This document shows positions 1 to 10,960 of a DNA stretch of 64,000 nucleotides, in pieces. The number at the start of each line of letters is the position of its first letter. Positions within the stretch are counted from its first letter, which is position 1. Both the position numbers and the translations under genes were made by a program. This stretch comes from Cheiracanthium punctorium (lineage: Eukaryota; Arthropoda; Arachnida; Araneae; Cheiracanthiidae), in assembly GCA_038373885.1 (NCBI GenBank), contig JAWZYV010015814.1, positions 1,116,001 through 1,180,000 on the forward strand. Reading direction: 5' to 3'. Below the pieces are notes generated by a model that was given only the letters and a program-made list of their open reading frames with translations, was not told where the DNA came from and made no database searches.

Positions 1-503
1 TACAAAAAAATGATAAAATATAAGTTTCGATTTCAGTACAAATTATATCCATTATAGAAATATTATGTTTGCTTGAAATTTCCATAAAATGCAGTATTCC
101 GAATAATTGTTAATTAAAGAAGTATCTTGCATGGGAAAAAGAGATCAATAATCGTTTCCAAAAGGAAGTGCAGAAAGGGGGGGGGGGGGTGGAAAAAGGC
201 AGGAGAGACGTAATTTCTGAAACAAAAACAGTTTTCAGCTCGGTTACGATATATTAAGGCTCCAGACAAATTTGGGGCTTCTCAGTGGTAACATATGGTT
301 ACTGAATTCTCTGTATTTATCTACCCTCTTTTTGAATTCACACATTTTAAGTTTGGTAGAATTCTAGGATCTTCCTCTCCATGGTTGTTGTGCTCCAGTG
401 TGATTTCAGACTAAATCACGATAGCAGTGCTGCACAAAGAAAGGGAATCCCCGTTCGTTTAATATTCGGAACGTCATGAACGAACAAATTAAATGTGGGA
501 TCA

Positions 504-540
<37 letters not shown>

Positions 541-690
541 ATCGAAAGGTACTACTATGAAACCCCGATCTATCGTTCCCGCATTCATTGTTTTCCTGTA
601 CTGATCGTTTTATTTCTATCGTCCCAGCAAAAATTGCATTTGAATAACGTTAAAGAAACCCGCATGTATCGTTCGCCAAAAAGTGACGTT
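1..690. other. AT-rich DNA without a supported gene
   Basis: No coding frame or paired repeat was recognised here. There is a G homopolymer at about 177-189 and a T homopolymer at about 506-535. The short minus-strand frame at 406-588 reads through the T run as polylysine and is an artefact. Confidence 0.6.
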
Positions 691-788
691 CATCGTTGCA
701 AAATTTTTCTCCTGACCAAAATGAAATTGAGCGTGAAGTGGTTCCATATAGTAGCATACAAACTGTAATTGCTTCTTGCTGTGATTTC

Positions 789-1065
789 TTGATGATCAGG
801 TTGTGTGTTGAAGAGGATATGTACAGCGTGAAATTTAATGATTATATTCCTATTCATCAAGACGGTGAGGCATGTGCTATCCTAAATATGGAAGTAACGT
901 GTTATGATGCAAAAAAATGAAAATAATGGCGAAGCAGAGGATAAAGTTCATGCCGATGAGACTGAGAGTACACTAGTACGAAGTTTGTCTGAAACAATAA
1001 CAGTATTTGAAACTGTATGAACTTTTTATACAAACATAAAATCACATGCAAGGTCCAGAAAAATA
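789..1065 (+). pseudogene. Possible C-terminal remnant of a pogo/Tigger-type transposase
   Basis: A frame ending at 920 reads NDYIPIHQDGEACAILNMEV. One frame over, just past a run of seven A, it continues NNGEAEDKVHADETEST and LSETITVFETV before a stop near 1017. An acidic stretch followed by a short amphipathic helix is what I remember of the C-terminus of pogo/Tigger (CENP-B/jerky-like) transposases. The frame break at the A run and the early stop mark it as a relic. The catalytic core is not visible upstream. It lies just before the Helitron-like element at 1088. The family assignment is inference from a weak pattern; it could also be a chance frame. Confidence 0.35.
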
Positions 1066-1087
1066 TTGTAGATCTTCAAAATGTACC

Positions 1088-2488
1088 GTTTCTCTCTATT
1101 CTAAAAAAAAGTAACGGCCGCTGTCAAAGCTTGTTGGGCTGACACCTCCTAAACCGTGGGAATTTGAGTTTCTACTAAGATGCCCACAGATTCGAAAAAT
1201 TCCGAGGAACCTGACTTAAATTTCGAAAATCGAATAATTTTAGAAGATATTAATAAAAATGTGAAAAAATAAAACAGAATGGTTGCCAGATTTGGCATAA
1301 AATCATTCATTCCTTTGCAACAAAGCAATTCCAAGTACGTAGAATCGCGTGAAATTGACAAACATGATGTAGAATTGTACCCATTTTACGCCAAATTGAA
1401 AAGTATATGAAATAAATAACTCAAAGTGCGTTACACAAAGTTGGCAGTTTTCAAATAGTAAGTTCATTTAGACAACAGGAGTTTAGAATTGGCGACTATT
1501 CGTTTTTCTAAAACAGAATAACTAATTGTAACTGATTTTAAAAGCGCCATCTTGGCATTAGGAAAGATCCGCAAAATGGTATCTGTCCAAGCAGGGTGAA
1601 TCTTAACTTCCAATTCCAGAATGCTAGAATCCAGAATCTTGAAAATGGAAAATAATTAAAATGCAGATTATTTTAAAGCCTGTTCGTTCCAGCTGGAGTA
1701 TTTGCTACTAGTAGACATATTTGGTGGCGTTAACTATGCCATTATAGCAGTTGTAGTACACTCTGGATATTTTCCAGCGCGGTGAGATGATATACGTGGT
1801 GCTAAATACGCCAATCTGCAAAGGATTATGTATACGAAAATATGGATAACGGTTTTGCGAGAACCTTACATCAGCAATAATCATAAGTTGTGAGCATGTG
1901 TAAATCGCCAAATAATGAAAAGTCGCCATTGGTGGCAAGCTTTCCTAGCTGTTTCGTAGTTTTTATCAAAGTAAACATATGAAGAACTGTTTTCTTAGAG
2001 CTAATTTATACACATAACGCAAGTCGCCAAATAATGAAAAACCACCATGGGTGGCAAATTCGCAAGGTGTCCAATAGGTTTTACATAATTAAAAATAGAG
2101 CTGAAACACATATTCTGATTTTATTACGTTTTAGCGTAATAAAATCAGAATATCTGTTTCAGAATATCTGCCATTCAAAAGTTATAGCTAATATAACTTT
2201 TGAATGGCAACATTAATTATCATCGTGTTTCTGAGGAGTGCAAATAATTTTTCCAGCGATTATACGAGGAGTCCGCACTCCAGGTGGAGTAAAGCTCAGG
2301 ACCCGTACAACACGGATTCCTATAACAAAATATCTACTGTGTTATGGGGGGGTACTGTACTGTGAAGTTTAAATTTGTAGGTACCAATGAATATAAATTA
2401 TGTATTTTTTACGAAGAAGCTTTATTAGGGGCCCGAATGCCTCATACGAAAAGCGAGCGTAGCGAGTCTAGGGGGCCTTGGCCCCTAG
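1088..2488 (+). mobile_element. Non-autonomous Helitron-like element, copy A
   Basis: This 1.4 kb segment is repeated in the same orientation at 47175-48473, and both copies begin and end at the same motifs. The shared start is GTTTCTCTCTATTC. The shared end is a GC-rich hairpin (GGGGCC-TT-GGCCCC in this copy) running into CTAG followed by T. A 3' hairpin with a CTRR end and no target duplication is the Helitron signature; the 5' TC lies inside the first few bases. No replicase-helicase frame is present, so it is non-autonomous. A subrepeat (tcgccaaataatgaaaa then ccatgggtggca) occurs twice inside, near 1908 and 2021. This copy lacks about 70 bp present in copy B near 48310-48380, or B gained them. 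Confidence 0.7.
2112..2208 (+). repeat. Two adjacent perfect 17-bp hairpins inside Helitron-like copy A
   Basis: Hairpin 1 pairs 2112-2128 (ATTCTGATTTTATTACG) with 2135-2151 around a 6-nt loop. Hairpin 2 pairs 2170-2186 (GCCATTCAAAAGTTATA) with 2192-2208 around a 5-nt loop. Both stems are perfect. In copy B the right arm of hairpin 1 and the left arm of hairpin 2 are missing. Confidence 0.9.
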
Positions 2489-2616
2489 TAATTTAAAAAA
2501 TGATGAATAACCCTATTATAAAGTTACTGATATTTTAAAATAAGTATCACTTAATTTTCATCTTCCATTTATTTGTTTGACAATTTTGTAACAAATTAGT
2601 ATTTGTTTGTATACAG

Positions 2617-2728
2617 CAGTGGCGGCCCGTGGTCAAAACTGTTAGTGCAGCCGGAAGCATATGAGCTCCCCCCCCCCCTTCCTCCCCACAGGAATGGAAA
2701 ATCTTTGTTACTGAATTCGAAATGATTA
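2617..2728 (+). mobile_element. End fragment of the hAT-like element family of 20848-21900
   Basis: It begins CAGTGGCGGCCCGTGG and follows the reverse complement of the right end of the 20848-21900 element for about 100 bp (ggaagcatatgagc, a C run, ggaatggaaaatctttgtta, ctgaattcgaa). It stops close to the TTAA where a piggyBac-like MITE begins at 2733. I could not find the other end or a matching 8-bp duplication of gtatacag, so the element is truncated or rearranged. Confidence 0.7.
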
Positions 2729-2732
2729 TTAA

Positions 2733-3160
2733 ACCTTTAACGCGCAGTGTTCCCGCTCTGGGAACACCCAACTCTGACGTTTTGACTGTTGCCAGTCACG
2801 AAGAATAGATTGGATTTCTATCAAAATAGTGGCGTGTGACAGAGCTCCACGAGAATCCTTTACTTTTGAGCACGTCATTTCCCGTCAAAAAACGGTCACG
2901 ATTATTTTTAACAGCACTGACATCTGCTGAAAAATGAAGAATGCGAGAACAGCTGGATAGATTGCCCAATGCTGAAAAATGGACAGCCAGTCATCGCTCG
3001 TCGTCAAAACCACAAGATGGCGGACGATCGAAACGTTCATCGCATGCAACAGACTAGAGGCATTTTTCGACGACAGCTGGCTGTGCTGCTGGTAGTTAAG
3101 TCGAGCGATGGCAACGGCTGCCCTTTTTTCAGCATTGGGAAATGGTTGCGCCTCAAAGGG
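2733..3160 (+). mobile_element. piggyBac-like MITE with TTAA target duplication
   Basis: The element is bounded by TTAA at 2729-2732 and 3161-3164. Its left end reads ACCTTTAACGCGCAGTGTTC and its right end CCTCAAAGGG. Related copies at 35233, 38220 and 58236 have CCCTTT...AAAGGG ends next to TTAA. TTAA targeting with CCCTTT-type ends points to piggyBac-like non-autonomous elements. The body carries aagatggcggacgatcgaa, and the last ~75 bp are the inverse of a block found at the start of other copies, giving partial foldback. No transposase is encoded; short frames here on both strands are artefacts. Confidence 0.75.
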
Positions 3161-3199
3161 TTAACAGCTATACGAAGACAACGTTGCCGACACCACATT

Positions 3200-3260
3200 G
3201 CTATGTGATTCTGATTCCTTATTATGTGCCCTTTCACCCCTTAAAATTTTGCCAAGTGTT
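3200..3260 (-). repeat. Short dispersed repeat shared with 13998-14045
   Basis: Reverse-complemented, this stretch matches the region after the ACAGGGTGTCCCATAA start at 13967 (aatttaaaggggga, gggcacataatgaggata, cagaatcgcat). It is a fragment of an interspersed repeat; no ends are visible at this locus. Confidence 0.55.
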
Positions 3261-3487
3261 TAGATTCTCCCTGTATATATGTGTATATATTCCTAAATAG
3301 AGAAAAGAAAGATACGGTGGATACAGGAACCAAGACTCCCTGCAGTGGGTGCATGGTATTACTACTCAGGAAATCGTAACGAAAGTTTTACGCCATAGGC
3401 CCGAGATTTGGAGAGTGCCGGAACGAATCCAGTCATGAACCGCTATTGGGACATCCTTGAAACAGACTAACATAATCTGAAGATATA

Positions 3488-3887
3488 TTAGGTTGTAACG
3501 AAAGTTTCCCGCCACCGTAAACATCGTCAGATAACAGTTCGCGTTGGCGTTTTGCTCACTAGTGTAGTCAAACGATTTTTTGCATTTGAAAGAAAGAGAC
3601 TTACATTTATACACACACTGTGTTACGAAACTGTAAAAAATATATCTTTAGTACAAGATGTGTCAAATGGGACTATCACTCTAGAGATTGGAACCATCTT
3701 TACTTCCAGTTGTGTTGCAAAAAGTCAGCTACAGAATATCAACGAATTATGAGTACAGCTTTAAATACTATTGTTGCATCACGTGACACTGCGCAGGTTT
3801 GGTACCGAAAGATCAAAAAGAGTTATCTAAGGAGTTAGAAGTGAGTTTTTCAAGCAGATTTGGCGGAAAACTTTCGTTACAACCTGA
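3488..3887. mobile_element. mariner-type MITE with 26-bp terminal inverted repeats
   Basis: A 400-bp element flanked by TA on both sides (3486-3487 and 3888-3889). The left end TTAGGTTGTAACGAAAGTTT and the reverse complement of the right end TCAGGTTGTAACGAAAGTTT match at about 24 of 26 positions through CCGCC. TA duplication with a TTAGGTTG-type end is mariner-like. A frame around 3705-3830 (KKSATEYQRIMSTALNT, RDTAQVWYRKIK) resembles the N-terminal helix-turn-helix of mariner transposases, so the MITE may be an internally deleted mariner. No catalytic residues remain. Confidence 0.75.
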
Positions 3888-3889
3888 TA

Positions 3890-5145
3890 GATTTATGGAC
3901 TCATTAGCAACTGATACACAGTCATTTCCTTTCGTTAATAAAAAGGGGAAAAAGCATTAAAATTTAACAAAATTCCAGGCATTCCAATAAAAATGATTTT
4001 ATTTCTCATAAATGAGCCGCTACTGACGCAACCAATAGCGGCGAGATGCAATAATTGCACAACCCTCGCTCGTCCAGAGGCTCTTAAAACGGGCCCCTCC
4101 GTGTGCATTAGCCCCTGAACGCACGCGGGGCCCTTTTATGCTTCTTGTCTTTTAATGATGGAGAGAGGGTGTTTCGCTGGTAACTTTTTAACAAGCAGGA
4201 TGCGGTTCTGTGAACTTCGACAGTGGTATAGGTCACGCCGTTTTTGTGTATACATATGCACACGTATTTGCCCATGCAGTTGAAAGCATAATAGTATACC
4301 CAAATCGGGGCCTCCAGGGTTAACAAGGTAGGAATGAATGTGAGGTGTGTAGGTTTGCGAAAGCGTTCCCGAACTGGGATAACGCCGGCGGGCTGATATA
4401 TCGTCATTCTACACCCACGCGTCGTACAGTTGCATGAATGTTGTAATATCGAAATATTATTTCTTCCTCTCTGTCGAAGGCGTGAATATGAAAAAAAAAA
4501 ATCTTCGTAATCCAATTTCATAAAAAATATGTGTGAACTGTTTTTTTTCTCCCTTTTCTTCTTTGTACAAAGTAAAATAACTCTTGCAATAGCACAAAAA
4601 AAAAAAAAAAAAAAAAAAAATTCGGTATTCAGATTTTAAAGGGAAAAGTGATTTTGACCATGTTTAAATTCACTTTCTTCATATTTACTTTTACATCAAC
4701 TTCGTTTTTTTTCAATGGTAACACTCTATTCTGACTTTATGAAACGAAAGAAAATCTTCAAATTACTCGAAATATAAATTTCTACCAATATCCCACGACA
4801 ATTTTCGGAGATATTGCGAATTCTTTTCACTTTGACTGATTTTCTGCAAATTGAAAAAAGCTATATGTTGTTTCCGAACATTTCGCCCGCGAAAGTTACA
4901 AGAAATAAATATTATGTATTTACAAGGAAAATACTGTTTCTAGTCTTAATATTTTTTTTTTCTAATGAGAATATCAGGTGGTAGAAATTAGAATATTTAG
5001 TAAGTGAACCAAGTGATAACCCGTAACTTCCTTGATGCGTATACATGATTCGGAAAAAAAAAATACAATACGAATGCTTACAATTTTGAAAAACTTTCTA
5101 GTTTTGAAATTATTATTGAGTATTGAAAGGTTCTCTTAGACAAGT
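3890..5145. other. Unassigned AT-rich DNA with a GC-rich hairpin
   Basis: There is no supported gene. Around 4090-4135 a GC-rich stretch folds back (GGGCCCC at the left, GGGGCCC at the right, with CGTGTGC/GCACGC inside). The string attagcccctg at about 4107 could be a hAT end, but no partner end was found. An A homopolymer runs at about 4597-4620. The 137-residue minus-strand frame at 4108-4521 has no recognisable motif and is not called. Confidence 0.5.
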
Positions 5146-5149
5146 GAAA

Positions 5150-5351
5150 TGTTGTCAGGACTGAAAGGCTGTTCTCTCACGCTCAATTCAAAGGAGTGAA
5201 AATAACGATCAAAAACGGAGTGAAAGGAAAAACTGTCGGTTTCGACCTTTTTACACCGAAACCCACAGTATTAACGCAAAAATGCTCTTTAAGTACTCTT
5301 TTTCCCAGAAATTCAAGCCCCGCTTCCAGTTTACCGAAATACTGACAACAT
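5150..5351. repeat. Possible short MITE with ATGTTGTCAG ends
   Basis: ATGTTGTCAG near 5149 is mirrored by CTGACAACAT near 5342, enclosing about 200 bp that includes gtgaaa and cgaaaccc motifs. The inverted repeat is only about 10 bp and no target duplication is clear, so this is tentative. Confidence 0.35.
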
Positions 5352-6260
5352 TCGACTAGAATATTTAGCTCCGCTCAGTGATCGAAAAACGCTCCTAAAG
5401 GAGGAGTGCACTTTCAAGTACGGAAAGGATCGAAAATTCGCTCCGACTGATCGAATTTCGCTCGATTGAATTAAGCCTGTGCTCGTCACACTACAAACAT
5501 GAATATTACTCAGATACTACTGTCGAACTTGAAGAATAGTTTCATGATCGAAAATTTATTTGTTGGAATTTCATGTGATAAACGGAATTACTTTTCTTGC
5601 TGGGTGAATATTATCACTGTGTTTGTTATTTCACTTTCTTAATTTAATAGTATCGTCCGCAGTCAGCCATATTTTTATCATACTTTTGACGGTATTTTAA
5701 TTTATAGTCGGATTAAAAATTAGGCAAAAAAACCGTGATTTTGAATGTTTGATAAAGTATGGGGAAGTCCAAAGACCTGATGTTTCATATATTAAAAAAG
5801 GTCATATTCATGTCTGGAATGTTGGGGATGTTAGTTTTTTAAAAATAGGACGTTGTGCTGGAAGACATTCATCTACTTCATCTAATTCTATACATGGAAA
5901 ATACATTATTTGGAGAGAAATAGCAGAGGACGCAACAATAGACACTTTATAGAATCCCCACCAAACTGTACAAACCTCCAATTTATTTGCTATTTTTTAA
6001 TACCGCTAATGTTTAATATTTTTGCGGAGAAAAAAATCTAATTTACGTTTATTTTGCATAATTTCCAAAAAATTGTCACTTAATAAATTTATATAGGGTC
6101 CCCGCATGAAAATAAGACATTTTAATTAATATAAATTAAACTACTGAACGTAAAAATTTGTAATTTTGCCAGCCATGTAAAAATACTTTCTGCATCTATT
6201 TCCATCGAAATTTGGATAGGTGGCTATTCATAACTTTTTTAATATTAATTTAATAATCCA
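5352..6260. other. Unassigned AT-rich DNA
   Basis: Nothing is supported here. A 67-residue plus frame at 5749-5952 (VWNVGDVSFLKIGRCAGRHS) has somewhat gene-like composition, but I do not recognise it and see no convincing splice context. Confidence 0.4.
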
Positions 6261-7314
6261 TCTAAATAAATAAAACAATGTGTAAACTGTCCGTTAGTTT
6301 GTCTGCCTGCCTGTCTGTCTGTCAGTCTGCGTCTCGCGTAGCTCCGAAACGGGTGATCGTAGACCTACCAAATTTTGTACGGAAATTCTCTCAAGACGGG
6401 TCTCGACACACCTCGAAGCGATTTTTTCGAAATTCGAATTAGAAAATGTTTTATTTTATGTTTTGTCCGATTTTTAGCGATTTTTCTTGCGTAATACATA
6501 ATAACGCCGGTAATTGCACTCGCAAGAAAACGATATTTACATCATCGTATAGAGGAGAAAATTTTCTTTTAAAAACTGTTTGTTCGGACTGTGTAACATA
6601 ATTTGCAGATTTTTGGGAATTTCTCAAATAAAATTAAATTTCACGCTGACTTTCGTAAAATATTTTTAAAACTGCTGCATCTTGAATTCTATCAGTCATA
6701 ACTTTTTTATATTTCGGCAAAAGACGGAGCACACAATTCGCCCACTTTTAAAAGAAGAACGGAGGAAAAATATAAATTAGGAGAATTTTTACGAATTTTT
6801 AAGTAAAGAAGGATTTTCATTTCAGTAGCAGCTGCTTACATTTCGGTTTGATATCTTGCGGTTTGGTTGTCCTGGATACAGTAACAATGATTAAAATTGC
6901 CAGTTGAAAAAAATAAATAAAAACGGGTCCCGCGAGCAGACGATTTCTTTGCTTCGCTCGATTTCCTTTTATAAATACTGATTTATTTGTGAGAAGAAAA
7001 ATTAAACTGCATAATCTAGAAAAACAATTTTAAAGCCTTTATAAATAGCGCAGTCTATCTCTCTCTATCCTCTCTTCAATCTCTCTCTTCTCTGTCTGTC
7101 TTATCTCTTCTTTGTAAAGGGTTGCAAGAGAGGGTGACGTATTTTTTAAATTAAAAAAAAATGTCCATTTCATGTAGTGTCTGAGGTATTTAACGCTAAA
7201 ACGTGAACCTAAAAGACAGCATGTCTGCGGAAATAAGACATTTTGAAAGTGAGAAGTTCACTGCAAACGGTCCATTTTCACTTTTTTGATACCGAATGAC
7301 GCTGACATAGTTTT

Positions 7315-7373
<59 letters not shown>

Positions 7374-7538
7374 ATTATATTGCAATGATCTCAGGTTATT
7401 ACATATATGACGCAAATTTTAAGTCAAGAGTGAAATAATTTTGCTTTTTCTAGATTCCACATCACTGGAATTAATTCGAATTACACATGTGAGGAAATTT
7501 TTCGTTTCCTACCGTGCGAAGAACGGGCACGCAGCTAG
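6261..7538 (+). mobile_element. Non-autonomous Helitron-like element, second family, copy A
   Basis: It starts TCTAAATAAATAAAAC directly after A, followed by a gtttgtctgcctgcctgtc tract and a block ending in accaaattttgtacgg. That layout is typical of small arthropod Helitrons as I remember them. It ends in a decayed hairpin (CGTGC, loop, GCACG near 7513-7531), then CTAG at 7535-7538 and T. The first ~800 bp match 9986-10960 (cgattttt, gcgatttttc, catttacatcatcg, acataatttgcagattttt). No replicase is encoded. A T run plus (GT)n microsatellite at about 7309-7372 and CT-rich DNA near 7050-7110 lie inside. Confidence 0.65.
7309..7372 (+). repeat. Poly-T plus (GT)n microsatellite
   Basis: About 28 T are followed directly by about 18 GT dinucleotides. 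It lies inside the Helitron-like element ending at 7538. Confidence 0.95.
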
Positions 7539-7539
7539 T

Positions 7540-8031
7540 AATTATTATGATTATTTTATTAAAAAATCATAATACATTAAATTATGTTTGAGTCGTTTAG
7601 TTCTAATAGTTGGAATGAAAATCAGCTTCTTAATATCAATATTATATGAGATATGAATTAAAGTGTGAAAAAATATTTTAACATAGCGGGAGAGGGATTT
7701 AGGAAGCTCATAACTCACTCATTTTCAGTTCAAATTTATTGAAAATGGGTATCCTGGGTTTAAATGAACTAGATTTTTGAAATATGAAGTGAAATCTAGG
7801 GGTTGCCTTTAAAAAAAAAAAAGTTTATGCGAATTTAAATGTGAAGATGGTTCCTTATGCAAATTTTATGTATAGCAAATTAAAGCGTACGTTAATCGTA
7901 AACGATTGGTACATGTAACTTTATTGTACGACGAACCAAATAAAGAGCAAGTGGGCCTCCCCCCCCCCCCCCCCTTAGCTGTACATACCATACATACGCT
8001 AGTATACATAATGTAAGAACATACTCGCCGC
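7540..8031. other. Unassigned AT-rich DNA
   Basis: No gene or paired repeat was recognised. A C homopolymer of about 15 lies at 7960-7974. Confidence 0.5.
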
Positions 8032-8240
8032 CGACCACGGATGAGTGGAAAAGACACTGAACATGGCAGATGGCTGAAGTGTGAAGGTCCCAGGTTCTGG
8101 ACTGCCGCACGGGTATAGATCTACCGGTCTGTAGTTTTGGGCAGTTTTCTCCAGATGTAACGTGATTACTCGTTTGATCGTTGCCCAAGGCATCTCCAAT
8201 TAGGTAAATACCCTCGTGTATCTTAGCCTTAATCACATAT
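8032..8240 (+). repeat. tRNA-derived SINE, copy 1
   Basis: This copy and 55352-55500 share a head with a box A-like ATGAGTGG (TGGCCGAGTGG in copy 2), then gatggctgaagtgtgaag, then a box B-like GGTTCTGGACTGCC. These are internal RNA polymerase III promoter elements of a tRNA-like head. A shared non-tRNA body follows (ggtctg, agttttgg, cagttttctccagatgtaac, gtga). The tails differ after about 8170. Neither copy folds as an intact tRNA, so this is a SINE rather than a tRNA gene. Confidence 0.7.
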
Positions 8241-8489
8241 TAGCAAACTATTTGTAATTGCTAATACTTTTTTATAAAACGTAACTCCTCAATATCATCG
8301 ACGGAGTTTTATTTTATTTTTATACGGGTGTTCAATACAAAGTTATTAAATCTAACTTCACCCTATCCATCATTCAGAAATGACAGAAGCAAGTGGGATG
8401 CAAACATGCAAATAAGTCTCTCCAGCCTACATTCTCAACATAAACTGCGAAATAAATTGCGTCATTTTGATCGGTTTTATTACACGCTA

Positions 8490-8870
8490 AAATCTATTGA
8501 GTAAAATAATAATCAAACGGAATATATTTTTACTCAATTTTTGACTTCAAACAGCCATTCTCCCGATTGAGTAAAATTTGCTCCATTAATCGACAAATAT
8601 CAATGGAGCAAAAAATTCTCAACTTTTGAGCATTCTACAACAGCTCCATTTAGGCTAAATAATAATCAAAAATGAGGAGTGTCTGTCCGTTTTTGATTAA
8701 TATAACTGTACTCCATTATGATTATTATTTAAGCTATAGAATGAGCGTTTTTGCAAAATCAGCCCTTTTTTAATTAACATATCTGTACTCAATTAAGATT
8801 ATTATTTTAAGCTAGAAAAAGGGTGTTTTATAAAAATTTGCTGTTTTTGATTAATATATTCAATGATTCG
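8490..8870 (+). repeat. Degenerate tandem repeat, about 79-bp period
   Basis: The block ctgtactc, attatgattattattt, aagcta occurs near 8706 and again near 8784, with related pieces (gagtaaaataataatcaa) upstream from 8500. The units are AT-rich and diverged; two are clear and others decayed. Confidence 0.6.
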
Positions 8871-9687
8871 TTTTCTTCATTTTTCTACCGAGAAAATAAA
8901 TTTTATAAATTTTAAATCAAGGCAAATACATGACATATATCTTAATACACTATATAAAAGTATTTTTTTAATAGATAGAATATAATTTCACTATAGTCTC
9001 TCGTTATAAAACGAATTCACAGTACAGTCAGAATACAGAAATGCAATCATGGTTAAACCAGCTGTGAGATTTAATTAAAGAAACAACCCAATTTATTGAC
9101 ATGAAAAAGGTAAAATACTACTTACTCACTTTGGGTGGTTATATCATAACTTCATTTGTTTTACAACAGCTTTTTATAATCCAATCGTAAGAAACTATGT
9201 CATTAAAACGAAACCTTTACCTAAAGCATCTCCTCCATATCTAGGCTGAATTTATTTCACAACTCTGAATACGAAAAAGATGCATTTGGTATTCGGATAT
9301 AACATAAAATTATCAACAGCGAATACACACACAACTATGCCCGACTATGAACCGTTAGCCGTTGAACAGCGTGGGTCACGTGACAGTAATAGGATATATG
9401 GGTCGTGGGGGAGAAGAGACAGACAGAATACTCAAATAGATAAGATTTTTGCGGAAAATGAGTTAAATAGAATATAGCGGATGGGGAGTGCTGGGGCAAA
9501 TTGAGGCATTCACAAATTATTGTCTTGAATGAGTATTTTTTGGCGTAAAAGGACTTAAATCGGCCGATAAGAAATTTAATCAATAAATGAGTGTTAGTTT
9601 TAATCAATAGATTTAAGCGTAAGGGGGGGGGGATCTAAGAATTTTAAGTGCATACTTCTACGAACGATGCCGTGTAAAAAAACATTA
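8871..9687. other. Unassigned AT-rich DNA
   Basis: I see nothing I can support. Frames at 9280-9477 (plus) and 9335-9607 (minus) overlap each other and show no known motif. Confidence 0.45.
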
Positions 9688-9861
9688 CAGTCGAGCCCGC
9701 TTAGTGAAATATCGGTTAAAAGAATATCCCGCTTACTGTCACAAGTTTTCAATGTGCCAAACCGCAATAACTAGTCAATGTGATCCCGGATAATGGAATA
9801 TACCGCTTATTAGAATAATTTTTCATGGCAAAATGGTTATTCTATTAAGCGGGTTCGACTG
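9688..9861. mobile_element. pogo/Tigger-type MITE with TA duplication
   Basis: A 174-bp element flanked by TA (9686-9687 and 9862-9863). The ends are CAGTCGAGCCCGCTTA on the left and TAAGCGGGTTCGACTG on the right, nearly perfect inverted repeats. CAGT-type ends with a TA target are typical of pogo/Tigger-derived MITEs. There is no coding capacity. Confidence 0.85.
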
Positions 9862-9985
9862 TATTTCTTTCTTTTTTCGTTTACTTTTTTTTTTCACTGA
9901 AAAGCAAATTTTATTTAACTATAAGCACAATGTTATGCAGCAACCTCGATGTATTTACTACCCCAATAGATAACACAAAAATACA

Positions 9986-10960
9986 TCTTTACTTATTATA
10001 AAAGAAAAAGAAGATGTCTGTGTGCCTGTGTATCTGTGTGTCTGTCGGCGGCGTTACGGACATACGGCTACACCTAGAAACACCAAATTTGGTACTCATG
10101 AAGTTCTAAACATGGAGTTGTGCACCTCGTAGCGATTTTTTCAAAATTCGGCCTAGAAATTATTTTTTATTTTATGTCTTATGCGATTTTTCGCATTTTT
10201 TCTCACATAATTCGTAATAACGGCCGTAATAACGCTCGCAACAAAACGGCATTTACATCATCGGATAGAGAAGAAAATTCTCTTTTAAAAACAGTTTTTT
10301 CTGAATATGTAACATAATTTGCAGATTTTTAGGATTTTTTTATTTACAGGTGACATTTAAAAAAAATTTCCTAAAATAATTTTAAAACTGTCGCATTTTG
10401 AATTCTATCCGTCATAACTTTTTGATATTTTCGCAAATGATAAAACATTGTTTTCGCACTCTTTTAAAATAAAAACGAAAAAAACTATATAAATTAGGCG
10501 AATTTTTAAAGAATTTTAATGTAACATAATGTTTATAATTTAATTGTTTAAATATAAGCTTAGAAGTCAAAGCCCGTTGTGGAGGCAATGACAACGGGCG
10601 CTAGAAAAAACATTTGACGGAAATATGTCTACACTCAATACATTTTCATCTTCGTCCACCTAAAATAAATAACTTCATATTCAATTTTTATTATATATAC
10701 TGAAATCGAATTTCATGCTCTTGTGGAAAAGCGCGGAAACTTTTCGCATTCGAAAGATTTCGTTTTATGTACACAGACTTTCTTATATCCATGCAGACGA
10801 TTTATTTGTGAAAAATAAAAATAAATATATGAACTACGTAATCTGGAAAAACTATTTTAAACGAATTGGAATCACACCTTCCTTTCAAAGCCTGATGACC
10901 GTGATGAATAGGGCGTCCTATCGATTGCAACAGCTCATTTTGTCAAAAATGAATAATATA
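9986..10960 (+). mobile_element. Helitron-like element, second family, copy B
   Basis: It begins TCTTTACTTATTATAAAAG after A, with a tgtctgtgtgcctgtg tract, and tracks copy A (6261-7538) through cgattttttc, catttacatcatcgga, acataatttgcagattttt and tttatttgtga to about 10920. At 10573-10598 a perfect 8-bp hairpin (CCCGTTGT, 10-nt loop, ACAACGGG) is followed two bases later by CTAG at 10601-10604. That is a textbook Helitron 3' end, yet homology to copy A continues beyond it. Either this copy has an alternative or captured 3' end, or another Helitron end lies nested within it. The true end is uncertain. Confidence 0.6.

Noticed and set aside
696..920. 74-residue frame as an independent gene
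   Set aside because: Its end continues in another frame as a transposase-like tail, so it is better read as a relic.
4108..4521. 137-residue minus-strand frame
   Set aside because: No motif recognised, part lies in a GC-rich hairpin, and composition gives no support for coding.
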